In this document: one piece after another, positions 51,898-60,204 of the stretch
Numbering within the stretch: the stretch's first letter is position 1
Layout of the letters: every line of letters begins with the position of its first letter
Notes under the pieces: model-generated
The model's input: the letters and a program-made list of their open reading frames with translations, nothing else
What the model was told of the DNA's origin: nothing
Databases searched by the model: none
Made by a program: the position numbers and the translations under genes
Source: an uncultured Eubacteriales bacterium
GTDB lineage: Bacteria > Bacillota > Clostridia > Peptostreptococcales > Anaerovoracaceae
Reading direction: 5' to 3'
DNA: 64,000 nucleotides
NCBI GenBank assembly: GCA_902763505.1
Contig: CACWSO010000001.1
Span: forward strand, 1-64,000

Positions 51898-52776
51898 ATG
51901 GAAGGAAGAAAGAAAAAATTTGGAGATCGCAAAGACGGCAGATTACTGCGCACGCGGGAACCAATGAGCGTTGTAGAAACTTTCATACTTGTCGACAGAA
52001 CCGGAGCTACCAATTACATACAGGACAAGGTTGAAATCTCAAAAACGGAAGAGTATATCAAGAGCAAACGAAAAGAAGGTCTTCCGGGATTCGGACTGAT
52101 GCATTTCATGGTTGCGACCTATGTCAGAGTCGCATCAGAGATGCCTGCTGTAAACAGATTTGTCTCGGGACAGCGAGTATATGCCAGAGATAGGATCGAG
52201 GTGAACATCGACATCAAAAAAGAGATGACCCTGGAGGCGCCGAACACCTGCGTCAAAATCATCCTCAGTCCCGAAGATACCGCAGAAGATGTCTACCGCA
52301 AGATGAAGGAAGTCATCGATCGAGAGAAGGGCACCGATGCTGACAGCGACTTTGATTCCGTCGCAGGCGCCCTGGCGAAATACCCGAAGCTCTTTTTTAA
52401 ATTCTCTATATGGTTCCTGAAATTACTGGATTATTTTGGATGGCTTCCGAAGTCGCTGTTGGATGTGAGTCCTTTCCACGGCAGTTTCTTCATTACCTCT
52501 ATGGGATCTCTTGGGATTCCGCCGATATTCCATCACCTTTACAGTTTCGGAAACGTGCCGATATTCTGTGCAATCGGTCCGAAGCGGACGGAATATGAAA
52601 TCGACAGAAACGGAGAAGTCGTCAGGAAAAAGTATCTGGATTACACAATTTCAACGGATGAGAGGATTGTAGACGGTTACTATTACGCAACCGCATTCAG
52701 GAAGATGAAGCTGTACTTCAGCGATCCGTACAAGCTGGACGTACCGCCTGAAAAGGTCGTGGAAGATATAGACTGA
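51898..52776 (+). CDS. E2-like acyltransferase-fold protein lacking the catalytic histidine
   Basis: A 292-residue protein with the chloramphenicol-acetyltransferase/dihydrolipoyl acyltransferase (E2) fold but no lipoyl or binding domain. The C-terminal E2 active-site signature, normally DHRxxDG, reads TDERIVDG (about residues 246-253), so the catalytic His is Glu. Residues 170-186 are hydrophobic enough to contact a membrane. It may act as a non-catalytic acyl- or carrier-binding protein, or use another mechanism. It opens a seven-gene same-strand locus around an acyl carrier protein. Confidence 0.75.
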   Translation: MEGRKKKFGDRKDGRLLRTREPMSVVETFILVDRTGATNYIQDKVEISKTEEYIKSKRKEGLPGFGLMHFMVATYVRVASEMPAVNRFVSGQRVYARDRIEVNIDIKKEMTLEAPNTCVKIILSPEDTAEDVYRKMKEVIDREKGTDADSDFDSVAGALAKYPKLFFKFSIWFLKLLDYFGWLPKSLLDVSPFHGSFFITSMGSLGIPPIFHHLYSFGNVPIFCAIGPKRTEYEIDRNGEVVRKKYLDYTISTDERIVDGYYYATAFRKMKLYFSDPYKLDVPPEKVVEDID

Positions 52777-52790
52777 GAAGGGTTTTGTGG

Positions 52791-52796
52791 TATACT
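52791..52796 (+). promoter_or_regulatory. Possible internal promoter before the MaoC gene
   Basis: TATACT preceded by TGG (extended -10), the same form as at 51851. No good -35 is seen. Confidence 0.4.
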
Positions 52797-52827
52797 GATA
52801 CTTGAATAAATAACGAGGCGGAACCTT

Positions 52828-53271
52828 ATGGATAATCAGGAAAAGCACGTGCTGCATCTTCATGACAGTGCGGAGCTCACAAAGTCATTTACGGAGGATG
52901 ATATAGACGAATTTGCCAGACTGACACTGGATGATAACGGAATGCATACGAGTGCGGAGTTATCCCGCAGAGGTCTGTTCCGGCGTCCGGTCGTGCACGG
53001 CGTATTCGTGGGAAGTCTGATTTCTTCCGTCATGGGGACGAAGCTCCCGGGACATGGCACAGTGCTTCAGGAAATGGACTGCAAGTACACGAATCCTGTC
53101 TATCCGGGTGATGAAATCACTGCCAGAGTGGTTCTGGAATCTGTCGAGGAGAAAGAGAAATACTATATCGCTTCGCTGCAAGGGGTCTGCTGCAATCAGG
53201 ATGGGATCACTGTTGCAGAAGCAACCTGCAAACAGCTTCTCCTGAAACGGTTTTTTGAAGTCGTTAAATAA
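52828..53271 (+). CDS. MaoC-like (R)-specific enoyl hydratase, PhaJ type
   Basis: A 147-residue hotdog protein that probably hydrates trans-2-enoyl thioesters or dehydrates 3-hydroxyacyl ones. The catalytic Asp and His are in LTLDDNGMH (about residues 32-40), and FRRPVVHGVFVGSLISSVMG (about 51-70) matches the PhaJ pattern. Whether it acts on CoA or on the nearby carrier protein is unknown. It could instead be a 3-hydroxyacyl-ACP dehydratase of this locus. Confidence 0.88.
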   Translation: MDNQEKHVLHLHDSAELTKSFTEDDIDEFARLTLDDNGMHTSAELSRRGLFRRPVVHGVFVGSLISSVMGTKLPGHGTVLQEMDCKYTNPVYPGDEITARVVLESVEEKEKYYIASLQGVCCNQDGITVAEATCKQLLLKRFFEVVK

Positions 53272-53334
53272 AATGCAAAAGCGATAAACATAAAGCGATT
53301 CACATAAGACAATAAGCGTAGGAAAGGATTAACA

Positions 53335-53580
53335 ATGACAAATCTTGAACAGTACAAGAGAGCATTCATGCTGAATTTCAGAGTAAAAGAAGAAGACCTG
53401 CCAGGTCTTGAATACATGGGTATCATCCAGTGGGATTCCGTCGGTCATATGGACCTGATTGCTGATATCGAATCAGCGTACGGAATTCAGATGGACACGA
53501 AGGATGTGCTGGATCTTTCCACCTATGAGAAAGGCATCAAAATTCTGTCCGAAAAGTACGGTGTCAACTTCGACGAATAA
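53335..53580 (+). CDS. Acyl carrier protein, locus-specific
   Basis: An 81-residue acyl/peptidyl carrier protein. The phosphopantetheine serine is in WDSVGHMDLI (Ser about 35), with acidic helices around it. It differs from a housekeeping AcpP in having GHMDL after the serine and Tyr/Trp nearby, which suggests a carrier dedicated to this locus. AAAGGA precedes the ATG. The ligase, LuxE-LuxC fusion and hydrolase encoded next are natural partners. Confidence 0.9.
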   Translation: MTNLEQYKRAFMLNFRVKEEDLPGLEYMGIIQWDSVGHMDLIADIESAYGIQMDTKDVLDLSTYEKGIKILSEKYGVNFDE

Positions 53581-53598
53581 AAACAATATGCTTTTGAA

Positions 53599-54246
53599 AT
53601 GAATATCACCAAACTCACATCAACAAAAACCATCTGCAACAGTTATCTCATAGAAGAGGATGGCTTTGTTGTAATTATAGACCCGGGCCAGGATGGCGTT
53701 GTCGAAACAGAAATCGACAGCAAAGGCTATACACCGGAATATATTCTTCTGACGCATGAACACTTTGATCATGTGGAGGACCTGGAGACTGTCCGTGGGA
53801 AATATAACGTACCTGTAGTCGCGAGCAAATTGTGCAGTGAAAGACTGGGAGATCCCAAGACAAATCTGTCGATCATAGAGGATATTCTTTCGTACTATAA
53901 AACCGGCGTAATCACCGAAGAAAAATCTCCACGATTTGCATGTGAGGAAGCGGAGATCACTTTTGATGGCGAATACGAACTCCAATGGAGAGGTCATCAG
54001 TTTACATTTATTGAGGCACCGGGACATTCTCCGGGCGGCGTACTCATCACTTTGGACGGAGAGCATTGTTTTACGGGGGATTACATGCTCCTCAATGAAG
54101 AGACGACGCTGAGGCTTCGCGGCGGGAGTGAAGAGGATTTTGTGAATATCACGGAACCGATTATCAATGGAATCCCGGAGGGAACCATCATCCATCCGGG
54201 ACACGGAGTTACATATGTCAAAGGTCAGGAGGGTGAAACGAAATGA
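53599..54246 (+). CDS. Metallo-beta-lactamase-fold hydrolase
   Basis: A 215-residue metal hydrolase of the glyoxalase-II-like group. The metal ligands are seen in THEHFDH (about residues 52-58), APGHSPGG (about 138-145), FTGD (about 156-159) and HPGHG (about 194-198). Such enzymes cleave thioesters such as hydroxyacylglutathione, and in some natural-product pathways they release acyl chains from a carrier. The ribosome site is weak and translation is probably coupled to the ACP gene. The stop overlaps the next start (ATGA). Confidence 0.88.
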   Translation: MNITKLTSTKTICNSYLIEEDGFVVIIDPGQDGVVETEIDSKGYTPEYILLTHEHFDHVEDLETVRGKYNVPVVASKLCSERLGDPKTNLSIIEDILSYYKTGVITEEKSPRFACEEAEITFDGEYELQWRGHQFTFIEAPGHSPGGVLITLDGEHCFTGDYMLLNEETTLRLRGGSEEDFVNITEPIINGIPEGTIIHPGHGVTYVKGQEGETK

Positions 54247-56522
54247 CCCGTGAAGAATTCCTGGAGCTGGAACCCTTCAGCATCCCGCAGGATGAGAAGG
54301 AGGCCTTTTACAGGGAACAAGTGAATGAAATGACAGAGTATCATCGTACTGCTTGCAAAGCTTACGATGATATTTGCAATGGGCTGAATGAGAATGGTCC
54401 GTATCTGCCGGTGTCACTGTTCAAAGATACAGATCTCAAAAGTGTGCCGGATGAAAAAATCATAAGAAAAATCACATCCTCAGGGACGACGGGGCAGCAG
54501 GTTTCGAAGATCTATCTCGATGCGGAGACTTCCGCGCTTCAGCAGAGAGCGCTCTGCGCCATTACCGGTGATTTCATCGGTTCCAGACGCATTCCAATGC
54601 TCATCATCGATTCACCGGATGTACTCAGAGACCGAAGCAAGTTCACAGCGAGAGGCGCCGGAATTCTCGGATTTTCCATGATGGCGTCTAAACGCATCTA
54701 TGCGCTGGATGAGAACATGAATCTGGACATGGAATCCCTGGAGCTGTTTCAGGAACTTGCAAAGGAAGGTCCAACCTTCGCGTTTGGATTCACCTACATG
54801 ATCTGGCAATATCTCTATGAAGCCCTCAGAGAAAAAGGCGCGTCAATCGATCTTCCGGGATGTCATCTGATCCACGGCGGCGGCTGGAAGAAACTGCAGA
54901 ATAGAAGTGTTTCCGACGAGACCTTCCGTGCCGGGCTGAAAGAAGTCTGCGGGATAGACAGTGTCAGCGATTACTATGGCATGGCGGAGCAGACCGGCAG
55001 CATATTCATGCAGTGCAATGAAGGACACCTGCATGCCAGTGTTTTTTCGGACATTTCCATACTTGATCCGGAAGATTTCACAGAATGCGAAGCGGGGCAG
55101 TGGGGACTCATCGCGCTGGATTCGCTGATCCCGAAATCCTATCCGGGACACAAACTGCTTACGGAAGACTGGGGCAGAATACTGGGAATCGACGATTGTC
55201 CATGCGGCAGAAAAGGCAAGTACTTTGAAATCAGCGGACGAATCCAAAAGGCCGAAGTGCGCGGATGCAGTGATACCTTTGAAGGAGCGGTCGCAACAAA
55301 AATGAAGTCAACAGAAGGCGCAGGAAACGGAAGCCTGCAAGTTCTGGCCGGCTGTTATCCGATCAAGGAAACGGTTCGTCCTTCATTTGCAGAGAACACA
55401 ATTGATTTTTTGGAAGCCTTGTCCACGCTCTATATGAAAGATCCTCTGTATAGACAGTATCCGGAGATTTATGCATTGGGATTCTGGTGCCGCAGAGCTC
55501 ATATTGAGAAGATGCGAAAGAATGAAGACAGGCAAGGCAGGGGTCTTACGCTTCATATCGCACCGTCCAATATGCCGACCATGTTTGCATATTCCTGGAT
55601 TACCTCACTGCTTGCCGGAAATCCGAATATCGTCCGTATATCGGAACGGACCAATGAGATTACAGAAGCAGCATTGAAGGGAATCGAGAGTATTCTCAGT
55701 CGTCCTGGATTTCAGGAGATTTGTGAGCAGAATGCTTTCATTACATTCCCTAGAGGAGATACACTGCTCGAGGACATATCTAAGACAGCAAAGGCCAGAG
55801 TAATCTGGGGAGGGGATGAGACCGTCAGCAGCATTTGCAGTGTTCCGAAAGCAGATGACTGCATCGACATTACATTCCCAGATAAATATTCTGTCGCACT
55901 CTTCAAAGTGAGTGATTTTGAGACGCTTGAAGATCGGGAGCTCAGGCATCTTGCGCATTTATTCTATAATGATACCTATGGAGCCGATCAGAATGCATGT
56001 TCCAGCCCGCGTACTGTATTCTGGCTGCACGATAGCGAGACCGCTAATGCAGATGCCATAAGGGACAAATGGTGGAATGCAGTAGCAGAGGAAGCAGCCG
56101 TTTATGATCTGCAGCCCTGGAAGGCGACAGAAAAATACAGAATGCTCTGCAGAACCTACGCTGTCAATGAGGGCTTGGGTTCAGTCAGAAAGTGGGATAA
56201 CCGGCTGTACATTGTTCCATGCGGACATTATAAAGGCAGCCTGACAAACCTGGAGGCGCGTTTTGGGTTGTTCTATGAAAAGAAAATCGATAATCTGGAT
56301 GAGCTTATGCCGTTCATGGAAGCCAAGATCCAGACCATCGTAAGCAGTAGCAATCAGGCAGAGCTTTATGAGAAGATACGCGCGGCTGAATGCGACGGGG
56401 TAGATAGGGTCACCGCGATCGGTGAAGCCCTGGATTTCAATACAGTATGGGACCGTAAGGACCTGGTGGAGATGTTATCATGTACTTTTTCGAACGAAAT
56501 GAAGAATTCAGAGACAGAATAA
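54243..56522 (+). CDS. LuxE-LuxC fusion: acyl-protein synthetase and acyl reductase
   Basis: A 759-residue fusion of the two enzymes that make fatty aldehyde in bacterial bioluminescence. Residues about 1-350 are LuxE-like and activate an acid as acyl-AMP: ITSSGTTGQQVS (about 78-89) and the YGMAEQTG motif (about 246-253). Residues about 400-745 are LuxC-like, an acyl reductase of the aldehyde-dehydrogenase superfamily: APSNMPTMFAYSWITSLLAG (about 441-460) and the catalytic Cys586 in ACSSPR. It is therefore predicted to reduce an acyl group to an aldehyde with NAD(P)H. No luciferase gene is present. It overlaps genes on both sides. Confidence 0.9.
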   Translation: MTREEFLELEPFSIPQDEKEAFYREQVNEMTEYHRTACKAYDDICNGLNENGPYLPVSLFKDTDLKSVPDEKIIRKITSSGTTGQQVSKIYLDAETSALQQRALCAITGDFIGSRRIPMLIIDSPDVLRDRSKFTARGAGILGFSMMASKRIYALDENMNLDMESLELFQELAKEGPTFAFGFTYMIWQYLYEALREKGASIDLPGCHLIHGGGWKKLQNRSVSDETFRAGLKEVCGIDSVSDYYGMAEQTGSIFMQCNEGHLHASVFSDISILDPEDFTECEAGQWGLIALDSLIPKSYPGHKLLTEDWGRILGIDDCPCGRKGKYFEISGRIQKAEVRGCSDTFEGAVATKMKSTEGAGNGSLQVLAGCYPIKETVRPSFAENTIDFLEALSTLYMKDPLYRQYPEIYALGFWCRRAHIEKMRKNEDRQGRGLTLHIAPSNMPTMFAYSWITSLLAGNPNIVRISERTNEITEAALKGIESILSRPGFQEICEQNAFITFPRGDTLLEDISKTAKARVIWGGDETVSSICSVPKADDCIDITFPDKYSVALFKVSDFETLEDRELRHLAHLFYNDTYGADQNACSSPRTVFWLHDSETANADAIRDKWWNAVAEEAAVYDLQPWKATEKYRMLCRTYAVNEGLGSVRKWDNRLYIVPCGHYKGSLTNLEARFGLFYEKKIDNLDELMPFMEAKIQTIVSSSNQAELYEKIRAAECDGVDRVTAIGEALDFNTVWDRKDLVEMLSCTFSNEMKNSETE

Positions 56523-57754
56523 TCTGCATCGATGACGGTGGCAGAGAATATACGTACGGACAAATCTGGGATATGGGCGATGCGCTCACGGAAGATTGCA
56601 GAGGAATCACGGTTCTGGAGTGTTCCAATGATGCGGAGAGCCTTGCAAGATATCTGGCATTGCTGAGAAAAGGCTGTCCGGTGATTCTCATCGGCAAGGA
56701 CCTTGATGAAGACGCGAAGAAGGCTCTGAAAGACACTTATGAGGGAGACTATCCATACAATCCGGAATTGGGGCTTTTGCTTTCCACATCGGGGAGCACC
56801 GGAGACAGGAAACTGGTTCGCCTGAGCTATACGAACATACAGTCGAACTGCGATTCCATTGTCGAATATCTGGGGCTGACGAAAGAGGAGCGTCCGATTA
56901 CAACGCTCCCTATGGAATACACCTATGGATTATCCGTGATTCATTCCCATGTAGCTGTTGGGGCGACGATCATTCTGACAAACAGGACTTTGTTCCAAAA
57001 GGAATTCTGGGAGATGGTCGAAAAATATAAAGTCACATCCATGGCGGGTGTGCCGTATACATACGAAATGTTTGAGCGGCTGAGACTTCGGGAGATGGAT
57101 CTGCCGCATCTTAAGACGATGACCCAGGCAGGCGGACATCTGCATGAAGAACTCCATAAGAAATATGGGGAATGGGCGGCGGAGACAGGCCGCAGGCTCT
57201 TCGTCATGTATGGACAGACGGAAGCCACAGCACGGATGAGCTATATTCCGCCGGAAAAATGTATTGAAAAAATCGGCAGCATCGGCATTCCGATTCCTGG
57301 AGGCAGTTTTGCCATTGCTGAGGATGGAGAACTGATCTACTTTGGCGCAAATGTTTCCATGGGATATGCGGTGAATCGTGACGATATGGCCCTCGGCGAT
57401 GTCAACGGAGGGTGCCTGAAAACAGGTGATATGGCCCGCATGGACGAAGAGGGTTACTTCTACATCACCGGCCGAAAAAAACGCTTTGTCAAACTGCAGG
57501 GCAAGCGTTTCAGTCTGGATCAGGTTCAGGAGATCTTGCAGGAAGCCTTTGAGTGTGATGAAATCATCTGCACTGGGAATGATGATGACGGAATCAAGGT
57601 TAACACAAGCAGTCGTGAAGTGGCTGACCGAGAGGATGAAATCATCCAATTGTTTATGGATAAATGGCAGGTCCGTGCGAGACTTGTCACAGTGAAGTAT
57701 CTGGATGAGATTCCAAGGAACTCGTCAGGTAAAGTCTTGTATTCGAAGTTATAA
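56480..57754 (+). CDS. AMP-forming acyl/aryl ligase (ANL superfamily)
   Basis: A 424-residue adenylate-forming ligase, probably loading an acid onto CoA or the neighbouring carrier protein. Motifs are STSGSTGDRKLV (about residues 103-114), YGQTEATARMSY (about 244-255), TGDMARMDEEGYFYITGR (about 315-332) and the C-terminal lysine in PRNSSGKVLY (about 412-421). It is shorter than typical acyl-CoA synthetases. It overlaps the LuxE-LuxC gene by 43 bases, so the two are translationally linked. The acid substrate cannot be read from sequence. Confidence 0.9.
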   Translation: MYFFERNEEFRDRIICIDDGGREYTYGQIWDMGDALTEDCRGITVLECSNDAESLARYLALLRKGCPVILIGKDLDEDAKKALKDTYEGDYPYNPELGLLLSTSGSTGDRKLVRLSYTNIQSNCDSIVEYLGLTKEERPITTLPMEYTYGLSVIHSHVAVGATIILTNRTLFQKEFWEMVEKYKVTSMAGVPYTYEMFERLRLREMDLPHLKTMTQAGGHLHEELHKKYGEWAAETGRRLFVMYGQTEATARMSYIPPEKCIEKIGSIGIPIPGGSFAIAEDGELIYFGANVSMGYAVNRDDMALGDVNGGCLKTGDMARMDEEGYFYITGRKKRFVKLQGKRFSLDQVQEILQEAFECDEIICTGNDDDGIKVNTSSREVADREDEIIQLFMDKWQVRARLVTVKYLDEIPRNSSGKVLYSKL

Positions 57755-57777
57755 GAATATTTGAAAGGAATATGCAA

Positions 57778-58920
57778 ATGCAGTACAGAAAGTTCAAATC
57801 CGTTGATAAAGAGATATCACTTCTGGGAATGGGCGTGATGCGCCTGCCAAGGCTGGAGGACGGAAAGGCTGATGAGAAGACGGGTATCGATCTGATCAGA
57901 TATGCAGTAGATCATGGTATCAACTATATCGACACAGGCTATACCTATCACGGTGGTGACAGTGAGCGGATCATAGGAAAAGCACTGAAAGACGGATACA
58001 GGGAGAAGGTTCTGATTGCGGACAAGCTTCCGATTTGGCTTGTCGAGAAAGAAGAAGACATACAGCCAATCATCGAGGAACAATTCAAACGTTTGGATGT
58101 AGATCATATTGATATGTATCTCATACACAACATCGTTCCTGAGGTATGGGAACTCATTAAGAAATGCAATGTATTCGAACACCTTCAGAAGCTCAAGGAT
58201 GAGGGACGCATCGGTCATATCGGGTTCTCTTTCCATGGAGATTATGATCTGTTTACAGAGGTCATTGATGAATATCCGTGGGAGTATTGCCAGATCCAGC
58301 TCAATTATCTTGATAAGACCATTCAGGCAGGTCTGAAAGGCCTTGCTTACGCCAGAGAGCGTGATATCGACGTCATTATTATGGAACCGCTGAAGGGAGG
58401 AAGGCTGTCAGATAAGGTGCCGCCTTCCGTACAGGCCATCTGGGACCGCGCGGCAGCAGAAGGAATCGCTCCTCCGGAGAGGACGCCGGCACAGTGGGCG
58501 TTCAAATGGGTTGCAAGTCAGCCGGGCGTATCACTGATACTGAGCGGAATGAGTTCCTTCGCGCAGCTGGAAGAGAACATTAGAATCTTTTCAGGAGATG
58601 ACATAAATAAAATGTCGGAAACCGAATACGCAATATGCGATGAGGCAGCGGATGAATACGACAGAAAGATCAAATACCAGTGCACCAAGTGCGGATACTG
58701 CATGCCTTGTCCGCAGGAAGTTGAGATTCCGGATGTCATCCGTTATCTGAATAACTGGTATGCCTTTGACAAGATCCCAAGTACAAAACTTGAGTATATT
58801 GAATGGCTCGACGGCCATGCGTCCAAATGCATTCACTGCGGAGCATGTGAAGATAAATGTCCGCAGAGACTTGCCATTTCAGATATCATGACGGATGCAG
58901 TGGAGCAGTTCGGCAAGTAG
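57778..58920 (+). CDS. Aldo/keto reductase with C-terminal 4Fe-4S clusters
   Basis: A 380-residue oxidoreductase: an AKR barrel (about 1-280) with the family residues in YIDTGYTYHGGDSE, ADKLP and MYLIHNI, then a ferredoxin-like tail with CTKCGYCMPCP and CIHCGACEDKCP. The ATG at 57778 is 8 bases from AAAGGA and is preferred to that at 57772, which is too close. In this locus it could reduce the LuxC aldehyde to an alcohol, but iron-sulfur AKRs occur widely in clostridia and the substrate is not known. Confidence 0.88.
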   Translation: MQYRKFKSVDKEISLLGMGVMRLPRLEDGKADEKTGIDLIRYAVDHGINYIDTGYTYHGGDSERIIGKALKDGYREKVLIADKLPIWLVEKEEDIQPIIEEQFKRLDVDHIDMYLIHNIVPEVWELIKKCNVFEHLQKLKDEGRIGHIGFSFHGDYDLFTEVIDEYPWEYCQIQLNYLDKTIQAGLKGLAYARERDIDVIIMEPLKGGRLSDKVPPSVQAIWDRAAAEGIAPPERTPAQWAFKWVASQPGVSLILSGMSSFAQLEENIRIFSGDDINKMSETEYAICDEAADEYDRKIKYQCTKCGYCMPCPQEVEIPDVIRYLNNWYAFDKIPSTKLEYIEWLDGHASKCIHCGACEDKCPQRLAISDIMTDAVEQFGK

Positions 58921-58938
58921 GGACATAAGGAGGAACCC

Positions 58939-60159
58939 ATGAGACTTCCTGAGGCAGCAAGTACAATTAAATTACCTGAAATGGTGAAGATAGAGCAGAT
59001 TTTTCCGGATGAACATCTGGATGATGTTGAGCTGTCTGTTAGAAACGCAGTGCTGCCTTTTGCTGCAGACATGGAATCCGGCTGCACAGCAGCGGTGCTT
59101 GCAGGCAGCAGGGGTATTCGGCATATTGACTGCATTGTGAAGACGGTTGTGGAAACACTGTTGGCAGCAGGTGTTAGACCTTTCATTGTGCCTGCTATGG
59201 GAAGCCACGGCGGAGGAACCTCCGAGGGACAGGAGGAAATACTGCAATCTTATGGAATCTCAGAAGAAACCATGGGTGTTCCGATCCATTCCTCTATGGA
59301 AACTGAGATCATTGGAGCTACGAAGGATGGAATCGAAGTTCATTTTTCAAAGGCAGCCATGGAAGCTGATTATGTGATACCTGTATGCCGCGTAAAACCC
59401 CATACTGATTTCAACGGACCGATCGAAAGCGGTATCTGCAAGATGCTGGCTATCGGCGGCGGAAAGCACAACGGTTGTTCCAGACTGCACAGAGAAGGAT
59501 TTCCGGCGCTTGCACACGTTATTCCGGATTCTGCAAGCGTCATTATAGACAGAGTGGATGTTCCTTTTGCGCTCGCAATCGTGGAGAACGCCTTTGATAA
59601 GACGCACACCGTGGAAGCCGTTTCGGGACAGAATATCCTCAAAAGAGAGCCAGAACTTCTTACGCTTGCGAGAAGCCTTATGCCTCGCATCAAATTCGAT
59701 GATGTGGATGTACTGATTGTTGGGCAGATCGGCAAGGATATCAGCGGAACGGGAATGGATCCCAATATCATCGGTAGAGACTCCTACGGACCGATTCCAG
59801 GCGCCGTGCCCCGTATTAAACGCATTATCATAGAGGATCTGACCGAGGGCGCTCACGGGAATGCCATTGGATTCGGTATGGCAGATTTCATTCTTCGAAA
59901 TGCCTATGAAAAGGTCGATCTTGACATTACATATACGAACGGCATGGCCTCAGGCAATCCGGAAGGTGCCCGGATACCGGTCATTGCGGAAACAGAGGAG
60001 GAGGCTTTGCGCGCGGCCATCCAGACCGCTCATCAGACGGATATCAATGATCCAAAAGTCGTGAAGATCAAGGACACACTGCATCTGTCTGAAATTGAGA
60101 TTTCATCGAATATGCTTGAACTCTGTACGGATGACAAAGAGTTCAGGATTGTGTTATAA
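58939..60159 (+). CDS. LarA-like DUF2088 protein (lactate-racemase family)
   Basis: A 406-residue protein of the DUF2088/LarA superfamily, whose known members are nickel-pincer-dependent racemases or epimerases of hydroxy acids. Visible features are AGSRGIRHIDCIV (about residues 55-67), VPAMGSHGGGTSEGQ (about 82-96), CRVKPHTDFNGPIESG (about 149-164) and an internal IGGGKHNGCSRLH (about 172-184). No larB, larC or larE cofactor genes are nearby. It starts 18 bases after the AKR gene with a GGAGG site. The substrate is unknown. Confidence 0.8.
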   Translation: MRLPEAASTIKLPEMVKIEQIFPDEHLDDVELSVRNAVLPFAADMESGCTAAVLAGSRGIRHIDCIVKTVVETLLAAGVRPFIVPAMGSHGGGTSEGQEEILQSYGISEETMGVPIHSSMETEIIGATKDGIEVHFSKAAMEADYVIPVCRVKPHTDFNGPIESGICKMLAIGGGKHNGCSRLHREGFPALAHVIPDSASVIIDRVDVPFALAIVENAFDKTHTVEAVSGQNILKREPELLTLARSLMPRIKFDDVDVLIVGQIGKDISGTGMDPNIIGRDSYGPIPGAVPRIKRIIIEDLTEGAHGNAIGFGMADFILRNAYEKVDLDITYTNGMASGNPEGARIPVIAETEEEALRAAIQTAHQTDINDPKVVKIKDTLHLSEIEISSNMLELCTDDKEFRIVL

Positions 60160-60160
60160 T
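60131..60160 (+). promoter_or_regulatory. Promoter of the crotonase gene
   Basis: ATGACA at 60131-60136, an 18-base spacer and TATAAT at 60155-60160 preceded by TGT. It lies inside the 3' end of the LarA-like gene. Confidence 0.75.
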
Positions 60161-60204
60161 CCAGTCAGCAAAATGATAATCACATGAAAGGAGAATGATC
60201 AATC

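Noticed and set aside
54243-56522. Bioluminescence operon
   Set aside because: LuxE and LuxC homology is clear, but no luxA, luxB or luxD gene is in the neighbourhood and the organism appears strictly anaerobic.
52791-57754. Housekeeping fatty-acid synthesis cluster
   Set aside because: No fabD, fabF, fabG, fabH or accBC gene is present, and the ACP differs from AcpP around the serine, so this is an accessory locus.
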